This document shows, piece after piece, positions 51,919-60,525 of a DNA stretch of 64,000 bases. The translations under genes were made by a program, and so were the position numbers. Numbering within the stretch: position 1 is the stretch's first letter; each line of letters starts with the position of its first letter. The stretch is from positions 15,395-79,394 of the forward strand of contig CAWJNN010000062.1 of NCBI GenBank assembly GCA_963844115.1. Reading direction: 5' to 3'. The notes beneath the pieces were generated by a model. It searched no databases and was not told the DNA's origin. It was given only the letters and a program-made list of their open reading frames with translations. The stretch is from CS4-C045 sp963844115. Lineage in GTDB: Bacteria > Planctomycetota > Planctomycetia > Pirellulales > UBA7805.

Positions 51919-52719
51919 GTGCCCAGGTCAACTCAGCGTATCGCCGCGGCACAGTGCGTGATAGAGCACTCGCAGGAGATGAAGGAAGTTCTGGACGTTC
52001 ATGATATTCCTGCTGTTAGTTCAGGTTCTGCAATATCGGTAATCCATCGCGCGCCACGCCTACTTCTGGAGGGCGTTTGGTGCTCGTTGCCGGGACAAAT
52101 CGGGCGAGCCGAAGTAGAACGGGTATTGGATGCGATGTGGGAGGTTCCGCGCGAAGCGTTTGTTCCCAAAGACGTGTCCCACTTGGCCTATGTGGACGGT
52201 CCGCTACCGATCGGTCTTGGCCAGACAATTTCCCAGCCATTCACAGTGGCCTTTATGTGTGAGGCCGCTCGATTGACACGCCCCGACCACGTGCTGGAGA
52301 TCGGCACGGGGTCTGGTTACGGTGCGGCAGTTTTGTCGCGCCTTTGCCGGACCGTAGATACCGTGGAACACTTCCCGCAATTGGCAGACGAGGCGCTCCT
52401 GTATCTCGAACAACTCGGCTACGAAAACGTCACGGTGCATACGGCGGACGGGGTACTCGGCTGGCCTAAGGCGGCGCCCTACGACGCGATCATTGTCACG
52501 GCTGCCGCCGCGGCGTTACCTCAAGCGTATTTGGATCAGCTGGTGCCGGGTGGCCGGATCGTCATGCCTCTAGAGGGTATGCGATTCCGTCAGGCGCTTT
52601 ATCGTTTCACGAAGCGGCGCGATGGCGTGCAGGTCGAGAACCTGGGCGGCTTCACGTTCGTGCCTTTGGTCAGTGACACCGACTGGGAACCTGCCGATTT
52701 ACTCGATGACGACGACTGA
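51919..52719 (+). CDS. pcm: Protein-L-isoaspartate O-methyltransferase
   Basis: The core is a clear PCMT: REAFVPKDVSHLAYVDGPLP, then IGLGQTISQPFTVAFM, the SAM-binding motif I VLEIGTGSGYGAAVLSRL, acidic VDTVEHFPQLADEA, and the family's YDAIIVTAAAAALPQAYLDQ and LVPGGRIVMPL. It transfers a methyl group from SAM to isoaspartyl residues in damaged proteins, in the cytoplasm. The first 40-50 residues (before about LLEGVWCSLPGQIGRAEVER) are not typical, so the true start is uncertain; alternatives include the ATG at 51979, which follows CAGGAG closely. Divergent from the RND gene with an 82-bp gap. Confidence 0.8.
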   Translation: MPRSTQRIAAAQCVIEHSQEMKEVLDVHDIPAVSSGSAISVIHRAPRLLLEGVWCSLPGQIGRAEVERVLDAMWEVPREAFVPKDVSHLAYVDGPLPIGLGQTISQPFTVAFMCEAARLTRPDHVLEIGTGSGYGAAVLSRLCRTVDTVEHFPQLADEALLYLEQLGYENVTVHTADGVLGWPKAAPYDAIIVTAAAAALPQAYLDQLVPGGRIVMPLEGMRFRQALYRFTKRRDGVQVENLGGFTFVPLVSDTDWEPADLLDDDD

Positions 52720-53147
52720 GCCATCGCGGTTTATCAAAAGCGGGCCGCGATGAAAACGCGGACACAGGGTGGCGGCGACGCTCGCAGAATTCGCTCGGCC
52801 AGAACCCCGAGGTCCCGGGCGCACCGGGATTAAACGCTGTCAGCGTAAGCCACGAAACAGGCGAACGCGGAACGTTCTCACTTTGTACGGACTTGAATGT
52901 GTGGAGAACAGTTGTCTCAACTGTTTTCCGCGACCTGTGGAGCAATTGGGGACAATTGCTATACAAAGTAAGTGGCATTGGGCTCCCGCCCGCCGTTCGT
53001 TCGATCAGCCGCCGAGCGCTAGCTCACGGTTTTAGGGCAGAACTCCCCGCGCGCGGGACGAACGCGTGGCGGCTGAAGAGATGAATACGTCAAAATGAGC
53101 GGCAGGGGGGGCGCACCTGTCCGTTCGCCACGAAACTGCATCGCCGA
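52720..53147. other. Intergenic, small repeats only
   Basis: A family B half-site (CACCGGGATTAAACGC) lies near 52823, and short hairpin-like pairs (ACAGTTGTCTCAACTGT near 52909; CAATTGGGGACAATTG near 52943) follow. No gene is visible. Open frames here have no protein-like character. Confidence 0.5.
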
Positions 53148-55250
53148 TTAAAGATCTGACCGGTAGCGGCGGGCCTGGTCGACGAGTTCCGGGTCCTTGC
53201 TGACGCGGATCACTTCGCCGAGCGCCTTGTTGAACTCGGCTTGATTCGGCCGCCGCAGATACCGGTGATGGGACAGTCCGACAATCGCGCGGCATGCTTG
53301 CTCGGCAGTCGCCTGATTCTCCAGATAAGGCAACACAAACCGCAGGGCTTCGATGCTGCGAATCTCCGCCGAACTTGCGCGACTCAGGATCAGATTCCGT
53401 TCTTCATCGCGGGATGAAAGTTCCATCGCTTTTTGAAGCAGCGCGAGACTCTCGGCCGTCGAGCGCTCGTGTCGAAGGGCGATCACCCGAATGAATGCTC
53501 GCATGGCCCGCAGACGATGCGACTCTTCCTCGCTCGACTCAAAAATCTCCAGCAGTTCCCCAGCGACCGCCCCATCCGGCCAATTGCAAATTGCCCGGAC
53601 ACCCACCTCGTAGAGGTCCTTGTCGTCACTTTTCAACGCCACCTGGATCTGCTGCAACGCGCACGGACCGCCGATGCGGCCGAGCAACGGGAGCAACGCC
53701 TTTCGATCCACTTCATCCTCATCGTCAAATACCGTCAAGACAGAATCGGCACGCTTGTCATTGTCCTCGATCCGATTACACAGCAGCATGATCGCCTTTT
53801 CCGCTTCGTCGCGTTCGCCGCCCTCTTCGGAACGCAGTACCCCCTGGACCATTGCGGGAACATTGTCGATTTCGGCCAGGTGACTCAAAGCGGCCATTGC
53901 GGGGCGGCGAATGTCGGCCTGGCTGTGGACCGCTTCTTCCAACAGCGCCGGAACCGCAGCAACCGAGCGGCGGCGGCTGAGCACGTCGATCAGTGCGGCA
54001 CGCTGCGGGAGGTCATCGGCCGCTTGCATCGCTGCGACAATTTTCTGGTCGGCCCCCTCGCCGTAAACCGCTACAAGGCTGTCGCGCGTCGCACGGCTCA
54101 CTTCATTGGCCACCTCGCCGTCCTCGCTCAAAACGCTCAGCAGCAACGGTATGACGGTAGCATCGCCCACCGTGGCCAGCGCCCGCAGCGCGGCCACGCG
54201 TACAGCTTGATTCTCGCTTCCTGCGGCGGCCACAACTCCGGGCATAACGTCTTTTTCGGCCCGCACTCGGAACGCCTCCAACACCAGGACCTGGGTGGCT
54301 GGCCGAAGCTCGGAAAGGTTATCGGAAAAATCTTTCACCTTATTGACGTTGAGCTCCGCGAGGCGTGCTGCCGCAACTCCAACAATTACTGGATCATCGT
54401 GGGGAAGGAGCAAACCGATTGCCAGGGCCTTGTTATTACCGGCGGCGTCGATGAGGCCATGCACGGCAGCCGAGCGGACCGAATTGGGTTCCCGCGGGTG
54501 GTAAAGATCTTTAAAGATTTTGTCAGCCGTATCGGTTTTGCCCTGAGCGAGCAGCTTATTGGCGCACCGCAGTGACGCATTGCCTAGACGCAGTCGGAGT
54601 TCGCCGACGCTGTTCTGTCGGCGCGCTTTCAGGGCCTCGGCTGCTTGCGGAGTTCCGATCTTGCCCAGCGCCTCTGCGGCGGCACCGACGACGTCTTCAT
54701 TCGCATCGCCCAGCGCCTTGGCGGCAGCGTCCGTGCTGGACCGATCCGCTCGGTGGCCCAGCGAGTTGAGTAAACCAATCTTGAACTGGGTGTGTTCGTC
54801 GCCTTTCAGCGTTTCCAGCTTGGAGATCAGTTTGGCGTTGGCCTCTGGCGCGGGGTTGCTGGTTAACGCTCGACGAGCGGCACTGCGAACAAGAACATCC
54901 TCGTCGTCCAGTGCGTCGGTGACCGCATCCACGCATTCCACATCGCCGAGATGCTCAAGTTGTCTCAACAACCAAATGCGTGCCGGGTTGGGCGTGTCGG
55001 GCCCCAGCTTCGCGGCCATCAATCGGCTGGCCTCGGCGCGTTGCGCCTCCATGCCAGTCACGCAAAGCCCACGACAGATACGTTCCCACTGCTGTTGAGC
55101 GTCCTGGCTGTCGGCAATGTTTTCCGCACCCATCCCAGGCAGCAATTCTTCCAGAGTCATCTCCAGATCGGCCGACTCCTCAGCGGTGCCCACGGTGGCG
55201 ATTGCCGTCACGGCCACTACTGCGGCGACAACAAGAATTCGGGTCCACAT
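53148..55250 (-). CDS. Secreted HEAT-repeat protein
   Basis: Intact, 700 residues, read from the ATG at 55250 because it opens a signal peptide (MWTRILVVAAVVAVTAIATVGTA); the in-frame extension to 55376 is not signal-like. Almost the entire mature protein is alpha-helical HEAT/PBS-lyase-like repeats (for example DAVTDALDDEDVLVRSAARR, AALRALATVGDATVIPLLLS, AMAALSHLAEIDNVPAMVQG). No catalytic motif is present. Such proteins act as periplasmic scaffolds in planctomycetes, but no partner is indicated. It is one of the few long genes in the window without a frame break. Highly acidic helices near EEGGERDEAEKA and DDEDEVDR. Confidence 0.75.
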   Translation of the reverse strand: MWTRILVVAAVVAVTAIATVGTAEESADLEMTLEELLPGMGAENIADSQDAQQQWERICRGLCVTGMEAQRAEASRLMAAKLGPDTPNPARIWLLRQLEHLGDVECVDAVTDALDDEDVLVRSAARRALTSNPAPEANAKLISKLETLKGDEHTQFKIGLLNSLGHRADRSSTDAAAKALGDANEDVVGAAAEALGKIGTPQAAEALKARRQNSVGELRLRLGNASLRCANKLLAQGKTDTADKIFKDLYHPREPNSVRSAAVHGLIDAAGNNKALAIGLLLPHDDPVIVGVAAARLAELNVNKVKDFSDNLSELRPATQVLVLEAFRVRAEKDVMPGVVAAAGSENQAVRVAALRALATVGDATVIPLLLSVLSEDGEVANEVSRATRDSLVAVYGEGADQKIVAAMQAADDLPQRAALIDVLSRRRSVAAVPALLEEAVHSQADIRRPAMAALSHLAEIDNVPAMVQGVLRSEEGGERDEAEKAIMLLCNRIEDNDKRADSVLTVFDDEDEVDRKALLPLLGRIGGPCALQQIQVALKSDDKDLYEVGVRAICNWPDGAVAGELLEIFESSEEESHRLRAMRAFIRVIALRHERSTAESLALLQKAMELSSRDEERNLILSRASSAEIRSIEALRFVLPYLENQATAEQACRAIVGLSHHRYLRRPNQAEFNKALGEVIRVSKDPELVDQARRYRSDL

Positions 55251-55495
55251 TATTCGATACAGGCGATGCACGTTAAAACTCCGTATGGCAATATAAAATG
55301 TTCTCACGCAAACGCGCGGAGCTTCTTGACATGGAAGCAAGGTTCGCTGCCGATCGAGACGGGTGAATGAAGACACAACGCATTAACGAGAGCCCTGAAA
55401 TCAAACGTCTCCTAGTAACTTTCGCCTTCTGCGCCTTTGCGTGATAAATTGTTTCCCCCAATCCGCAATCCAAAATCCGCAATCCGCAATCCAAA

Positions 55496-56763
55496 TCACA
55501 CGTTCCAGGGTTCGCGATACGGACGCTCCAGCCAGCGGTTGGCCTCTGCATCGTCGACAAACTCTTCCTTCTGCGGATTCCACTTCAGCGGCCGGCCGAG
55601 CCACTCGGCGATGTTACCGATGTGGCAGATCGTGACCGCTCGACAGCCCAGTTCGACATCGGCGGCCGCGCGCTGACGCGTCTTTGCGCACTCGATGAAG
55701 TTCGCGTAATGATCATTGCTGCGGCGGAGGTGGACTTCGTTGGGGCCGATCGGCTGTCGGTCGAGCGTATGTGGCTTGGCGCTTTTGATTGATGCCCAGG
55801 CGCAGATATCCAAGACAAGCTCGCCCTCCGTGCCCGTAAACCGCAGGAAGTTTCCGCTCACGCGGTAGACCGTCACTCCATTTTCGTAGCGGTAGCTGAC
55901 AAACCGTCCATCATTTTCTTTCGGATCAAGCGGTGTGATTTCGACCGGACCCGAGTCCTCGGTCCCCATGGCCCATTGCACCAGATCGAAAAAGTGGCGC
56001 CAAAATCGGTCACCCCGCCGCCACTATAGTCCATGTACGGCATCCAACCGCGACTGCGATGGATCTCGGCGTTAAAAGGCCGCCACGGCGCGGGGCCCAG
56101 CCACATGTCCCAATCGATGTGGTCGGGGACGGGTTGCTCGGGCAGCCAGCAACGCGTGGAAGGTTCCCAAGTACCGACGTCGATCGTCTTCAATTCGCCG
56201 AGCCGGCCGTTGCGGACGAGTTCGCAGCCGTATCGAGCGCTGGGATTGGAACGATTTTGCGTGCCGACCTGGAACACGCGTCCAAAGCGACGCGCGGCAT
56301 CGACGGCCGCCCGTGCCTCGCGGACGGTGAGCGACAGTGGTTTCTGACAATACACATCTTTGCCATGCGCAGGCGGCGGCTGCGATGGGGACATGCCAGT
56401 GGTCGGGGGTGGCCGTATGGACGACATCGATATCGTCGCGGTCGAGTATTTCTCGAAAATCGCGATAGGTTTTACAGTCGTTATTCCCATAGTGTTCGTC
56501 GACGCGACGTTTCGCAGCGGCGAGTCGCTTGGCGTCAGCATCGCAAACTGCGACGACCTGAGCGTCGTCGAGCGGTAGGAAGCGATCCAAGTCATAACGT
56601 CCTTGGGAACCGACCCCGATACTGGCCAGGGTAATCCGATTGCCAGGTGCCGTTTTTCCGGATCCGAACACTGAACAGGGTACGATCAACGGCGCGGTGG
56701 CCGCGAGGCCGCGCCCAGGGTACGGTGCAGAAAAGTTCGTCGGTTGGTATGGGTAGAGTTCAT
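55496..56763 (-). CDS. Tat-exported Gfo/Idh/MocA oxidoreductase, three frameshifts
   Basis: The start at 56763 yields a twin-arginine signal (NRRTFLHRTLGAALAATAPL after one correction near 56706). The Rossmann domain follows: LASIGVGSQGRYDLDRFLPL, VVAVCDADAKRLAAAK, VVHTATPDHWHVPIA, then GKDVYCQKPLSLTVREAR, where the Lys is the conserved catalytic residue of the family. The C-terminal substrate domain includes DYSGGGVTDFGAH, EWLGRPLKWNP and ANRWLERPYREPWNV. Frame breaks: about 56706, about 56366 and about 56008. Family members oxidise or reduce sugars and cyclitols with bound NAD(P); exported Tat versions are common in planctomycetes and have been linked to 3-keto-glycoside chemistry with DUF1080 proteins. 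Confidence 0.8.
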
Positions 56764-57467
56764 GGATTGCGGATTTCGGATTGTGGATTGCGGATTAGGG
56801 ATGGTGGGATTGCGGATTTTGGATTGCGGATTTGAATACAAGGAGCTGGTTGTGAGGTCGAGGGATCGGGGCTTTCAGCCCCGAGGGATCGGGACTTTCA
56901 GCCCCGAGGGATCGGGGCTTTCAGCACGATGGACGGTATATATTAACCACGGAGGCACGGAGGGGGGAGGCGGTAGCAAGCAGACACCGAGCAATGATAA
57001 GCATACGGGATCGAGGTGAGTGATTGGAACAGGGGGAAGAATTTGGCACGCAAGGGCGCTAAGGCGCGGAGTGGATGCGCGGGATGCGGGATACGGGATT
57101 GGAAGCAGGAGAGAATCAAGGGAACGATGACTTCTGACAGGATAACATGATTCACAGGATCGATGGAATTTGGGATTGCGGATTGCGGATTAGGGAATGG
57201 CGGAAAGAGTTTGGCACGCACAGTCCCAAAGTCGAGTAGTGTCCCAGGATTGTGTTAATTCAATTTCTAGCCCGCGAATGACGCGAATGACGCGCGAATA
57301 TCAGAAAACTTATTCGTGTTATTCGCGTAATTCGCGGGCTGAGAATTTTTTGACAAGCACTTAATTACGCACCTCAACAAACGATTAGGACACGACCTGA
57401 CTTCGCGTGCAAATTTTTCCCCCGCCCCCGCCCCCGCCCCCGCCCCAATCCGAAATCCGAAATCCCA
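56764..57467. repeat. Minisatellite-rich intergenic region
   Basis: No gene. From left: degenerate tandem GGATTGCGGATT units (about 56764-56836); three copies of a 23-bp unit GAGGGATCGGGGCTTTCAGC (56860-56925, period 23); GGGATGCGGGATACGGGAT near 57078; another GGATTGCGGATT run near 57173; a palindrome AGCCCGCGAAT...ATTCGCGGGCT at 57269-57340; and (CCCCCG) repeats at 57418-57446 followed by CCGAAATCCGAAATCC. Complementary GGATTGCGG units also lie at 55455-55492 on the other side of the oxidoreductase gene. Confidence 0.8.
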
Positions 57468-57719
57468 TCATATCTGATCCACATCTGTCACGGGTCGCAT
57501 GGAAACGGTCCCGAATTGAGCCAGCGGCTCACACGCTTTTTCCAGCTGAGCGGTCTCTTTGCTGGTGGCCAGTACATAGGCGACATGTTCATGGGTAGCC
57601 ACCCACGCTCCTTCAATCGCAACCCCTTCCTCGAAATGTGTGAGTCCATGCTCCTGAAAATACTTCAGCGCCTCATCCCTCTTTTCCGGCAGATAATTCA
57701 ATTCAATCATGTACAGCAT
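57468..57719 (-). CDS. Small DUF3303-like protein
   Basis: An 83-residue protein beginning MLYMIELNYLPEKRDEALKY, with a ferredoxin-like alpha/beta pattern (LTHFEEGVAIEGAWVATHEH, AYVLATSKETAQLEKACEPL). The opening and the size fit the DUF3303 group, whose function is unknown. Soluble and cytoplasmic. It lies between repeat arrays and has no operon neighbour. The start at 57719 is the first possible ATG; MLYM is the family-typical beginning. Confidence 0.6.
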   Translation of the reverse strand: MLYMIELNYLPEKRDEALKYFQEHGLTHFEEGVAIEGAWVATHEHVAYVLATSKETAQLEKACEPLAQFGTVSMRPVTDVDQI

Positions 57720-57928
57720 GGCGATTGTCCTCTATTTGTGTGCACGGATTCCGACCGAAGCATCCAATATTCTAATCCGCAATTCCCAATCCCTCGGGGT
57801 CAGGACATTTTTCTCTTTGCGTCCTTGCTACTCTGCGAAGTCTCGCTACGAAGCACGAGCCGCGCTCTCCTGTTCCAATCCCGCATCCCGTATCCCGCAT
57901 CTCGTATCTCGCATCCCGTATCTCGCAC

Positions 57929-58336
57929 ATGGCCCCTGACAAGCTCGACAACGAGATACTGAATCTGTTGGCGGCGGGCAAGAAGATCGCGGCCATCAAG
58001 CGCTACCGGGAAGCGACCGGCGCGGGCCTGGCGGAAGCGAAGGAGGCCGTCGAGCGTATTGAGCGCAGCGAGCTAACGGCCCCGGAGCCGTCCGCCGATT
58101 CTGACTTGGAGACACAGATCGTCTCGCTGCTGGGCCGAGGTGAAAAGATCGCGGCGGAGAGGCTCTACCGGGAGCGCACCAGAACTGGGTTAAAGGAATC
58201 GAAGGAGGCCGTCGACGCGATCGGCCGGCAGCATGGCATCACGGTACCTGCCGGATCGGGCTGCCTGGGCGTATTCGTTTTGCTGGCCGTGCTCGTAACG
58301 GGCATCACGTTAGTCTTGGCTGCTATGAAGTTCTGA
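57929..58336 (+). CDS. Membrane-anchored protein with two L7/L12 C-terminal-like motifs
   Basis: A 135-residue protein with two copies of a helical motif resembling the C-terminal domain of ribosomal protein L7/L12: KKIAAIKRYREATGAGLAEA-KEAVE (about 19-43) and EKIAAERLYRERTRTGLKES-KEAVD (about 72-96), joined by an acidic Ser/Pro linker. A single hydrophobic helix ends the protein (CLGVFVLLAVLVTGITLVLA, about 112-131). Proteins of this design are common in bacteria as hypothetical membrane proteins; the motif may bind a partner as L12 binds translation factors, but this is speculation. Intact. Confidence 0.65.
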   Translation: MAPDKLDNEILNLLAAGKKIAAIKRYREATGAGLAEAKEAVERIERSELTAPEPSADSDLETQIVSLLGRGEKIAAERLYRERTRTGLKESKEAVDAIGRQHGITVPAGSGCLGVFVLLAVLVTGITLVLAAMKF

Positions 58337-58746
58337 TGGCCAAGATAATTCTCACTAACCGAAGCTCAATCCAGGTGCCAGGAACGTTTGTTAAAGGTTC
58401 CTGGCACCCCTTATTTCACTGGCACCCTTTTTTCCAAATCGTCGTGACGGACTCGACTCTCCTCGCGCAGTGTGGTGTGCAGCACGATCGAATCAGCTTC
58501 GCGGCGCAAGATCAGTATTCCACGGAAACATCTTATACAAATCGTATCATTACCAACCAACCTATAAGCTATGAGAATGAACTCGACAACAAGGAGGATT
58601 TAACGGCAGCATCGTTACCAACGATTTGCGGCTGGAGCCCAAATTTAGGCTTTACACGCGGGTGCCTGAACAAGCACAATACTCCCAGGCCGCTCGATAA
58701 CTCCGCCTCCCAACCGGACGGGCTTTTTGAACAGTAGGCAGCAAGA
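58337..58746. other. Intergenic with one palindrome
   Basis: AGGTGCCAGGAAC at 58373 and GTTCCTGGCACC at 58397-58408 form a hairpin. The plus frame running through it (58336-58737) has no domain, no credible composition and contains the palindrome, so it is not called as a gene. Confidence 0.55.
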
Positions 58747-59475
58747 ATGACAACCATCGTTGGGCGAATCAAGGCTTCCGTACACCTTTTGGCGATGGCC
58801 CTTGTCCTGGCGATTTCGACATTCTCAGTTTGGGCTCAGCCAGAAGACGCCGATCAGCGCAATCTTGCGGATGAATTTGTCGAGCAAATCGACTCACGAC
58901 GTACCGATTCAGCAGCCGAATCGTTAACGGTCAACCCTACGCTGAACAAACATGCCTGGGCGGCTGTCGCGGCGATGGCTCAGGCGCTGGTCGACGATCC
59001 GGATGCACCCTTGCCCGAATTGGCTCCCGACCCGGAACGGCTGCAAGCCGACATTCCCGCAGCGGCTGAGATACGCCAGGTCATCTGGGTGACGCCGAAC
59101 TCGACCGAGCTTGGCAAGCGAGTGTCTGGCTGGCAAGACGCGCAGGAAACCGAGATGACTCACGTGGCGTTAGCGGTGCGGTCGGCAGCGCGACAAGACA
59201 ACCGCCAGGCATTGGTCGCCGTCGGTCTGGTCGCGCGGTTGTTGCCCAGTATCGATCCGGAACTGATCAATCGCGGGCAGCGGGATTTTCATTTGCACTG
59301 TGACGCTTGCGGAAAGGACAATCTGGTCCAATTGCGTGTGCCGCCCCGGGCGTCCGTCTTGCCGCGTTATCATCCCAACATTCAGTTCCACCGAAAGGGC
59401 ATCTGGTACCGCAGCGATAGCAATTGGACGTCCGACTACAGTGACGGCAAGAAATGGTTGGAAGGTAGATCGTGA
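58747..59475 (+). CDS. Secreted hypothetical protein with one zinc-ribbon-like CxxC motif
   Basis: A 242-residue protein with a signal peptide (1-31, ending VWAQ). The middle is helical and acidic (QALVDDPDAPLPELAPDPER). Near the C-terminus LHCDACGKDNLVQLR gives a C-x2-C knuckle with an adjacent His, but a second pair of metal ligands is not seen. The last part is aromatic-rich (IWYRSDSNWTSDYSDGKKW). No family is recognised. Intact, no operon partner. Confidence 0.55.
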   Translation: MTTIVGRIKASVHLLAMALVLAISTFSVWAQPEDADQRNLADEFVEQIDSRRTDSAAESLTVNPTLNKHAWAAVAAMAQALVDDPDAPLPELAPDPERLQADIPAAAEIRQVIWVTPNSTELGKRVSGWQDAQETEMTHVALAVRSAARQDNRQALVAVGLVARLLPSIDPELINRGQRDFHLHCDACGKDNLVQLRVPPRASVLPRYHPNIQFHRKGIWYRSDSNWTSDYSDGKKWLEGRS

Positions 59476-59842
59476 TGCAATTCGTACCAAAGCTGACAGG
59501 AATTATTTTCAGCAGGAAGCAGAAGGGATAATTAGTATGGACTGGGAATTTGTACGTGCGACGGCAATGATGCTGAGTATTAACCTTCATTATATGTTCA
59601 GCCGTCGGCCTTCTTATCTTCTTGTGCCAAAACCCGGTGAACCTAGGGATCTATCTTGACTTCGCTTGGCTTGACGCATTGTAGTCCATTTTCTCGCGTG
59701 ACGACCCTCGCCAGCCAGCACTCGCCCCTCGCTTCACTCACTGGGCCTCACCCTGGGCTGATTTGTGAAACGCTTTCAGCGTTGGGTGTGCGTGCACGAA
59801 CTTGTTTGGGAAAATCGTAAGCACGAGGTTTTTATGCGCGTG
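59476..59842. other. Intergenic, nothing recognised
   Basis: A 367-bp gap. Open frames are short and unlike proteins. No repeat family from elsewhere in the window was identified here. Confidence 0.4.
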
Positions 59843-60139
59843 CTAGGTTTTGCTCCGAGTGCGGAAGCCGATTTTGGGATTGGGCTTGACTCGTGGTGGT
59901 GCCATCATCTGACGGATCGCGTCGAACACGACCTTGAATTGCTTGTCATATTTCTGCTCCAGTGCCGCCAGTTTGCGGGACAGTTCCGCATTTTCGGCCA
60001 GCATGCGGCGCAAGCGTACAAACGTGCGCATGATCTCGACATTCACCTGCACGGCACGCTTGCTGCGAAGCACGCTGGACAACATCGCCACACCCTGTTC
60101 TGTGAATGCGTAAGGCGGTCGTCCCAAGCCCATCTTTAG
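59843..60139 (-). pseudogene. ORF6N-domain protein, 5'-truncated
   Basis: The frame ends with a typical C-terminal part of ORF6N proteins: KMGLGRPPYAFTEQGVAML, SSVLRSKRAVQVNVEIMRTF, then VRLRRMLAENAELSRKLAAL and a coiled-coil helix, ending MAPPRVKPNPKIGF. The DNA-binding ORF6N domain proper (an N-terminal stretch of about 80 residues with LDxDLAxLYGV) is missing: upstream of 60140 the frame stays open but encodes nothing similar. ORF6N proteins derive from phage regulators and often lie in accessory or restriction loci. The truncation point coincides with the start of the remnant on the other strand. Confidence 0.65.
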
Positions 60140-60340
60140 ACCCGGACCGTCGGCAAGAAAGGCGCGGGCATCCTCCGTGACAAATCCAACATCAAATGGA
60201 CAAAAGATCGCGGCAAGGACGTCGAAAGCGCCCCTTGGTACGACCTTGGCCCCGAATACAGCGGCAAGAAAAGTGATCGCATCAACGATCACCACCTCAC
60301 GCTGGAAGAGAAGAAGACGGCGCGAAGGGAGGCCGAATAA
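60140..60340 (+). pseudogene. C-terminal remnant of an unidentified, possibly restriction-related protein
   Basis: A frame without an ATG, opening after a TAG at 60137, reads VGKKGAGILRDKSNIKWTKD, then GKDVESAPWYDLGPEYSGKK, then SDRINDHHLTLEEKKTARRE and stops at 60340. The composition is strongly protein-like (W, Y, H and charged residues placed as in a folded domain). It resembles the C-terminal tail of a DNA-modification or restriction subunit, but I cannot name the family with confidence. It is 5'-truncated at the same point as the divergent ORF6N remnant. Confidence 0.35.
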
Positions 60341-60525
60341 CCGGTATTTCCAGGGAAAACCGAACCTTTTCAGACGGCCGTCTGTCGACAACAGAAGAAA
60401 GCACGACTCGGAGCCTCTGTTGTCGGCAATATTTAACAAACAAGCTGAAAAGCGAATAAGTAACATGACATCCGCATGGTAACAAGGACGATGTTATCAT
60501 GCGAAATTAATGTTACTTTAGAGAC

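Noticed and set aside
58336..58737. 133-codon frame after the L7/L12-like gene
   Set aside because: It reads through a palindrome and has no domain or signal; composition is not protein-like.
59765..60139. 124-codon plus-strand frame antisense to the ORF6N remnant
   Set aside because: It is the complement of a recognised coding sequence and shows no family features.
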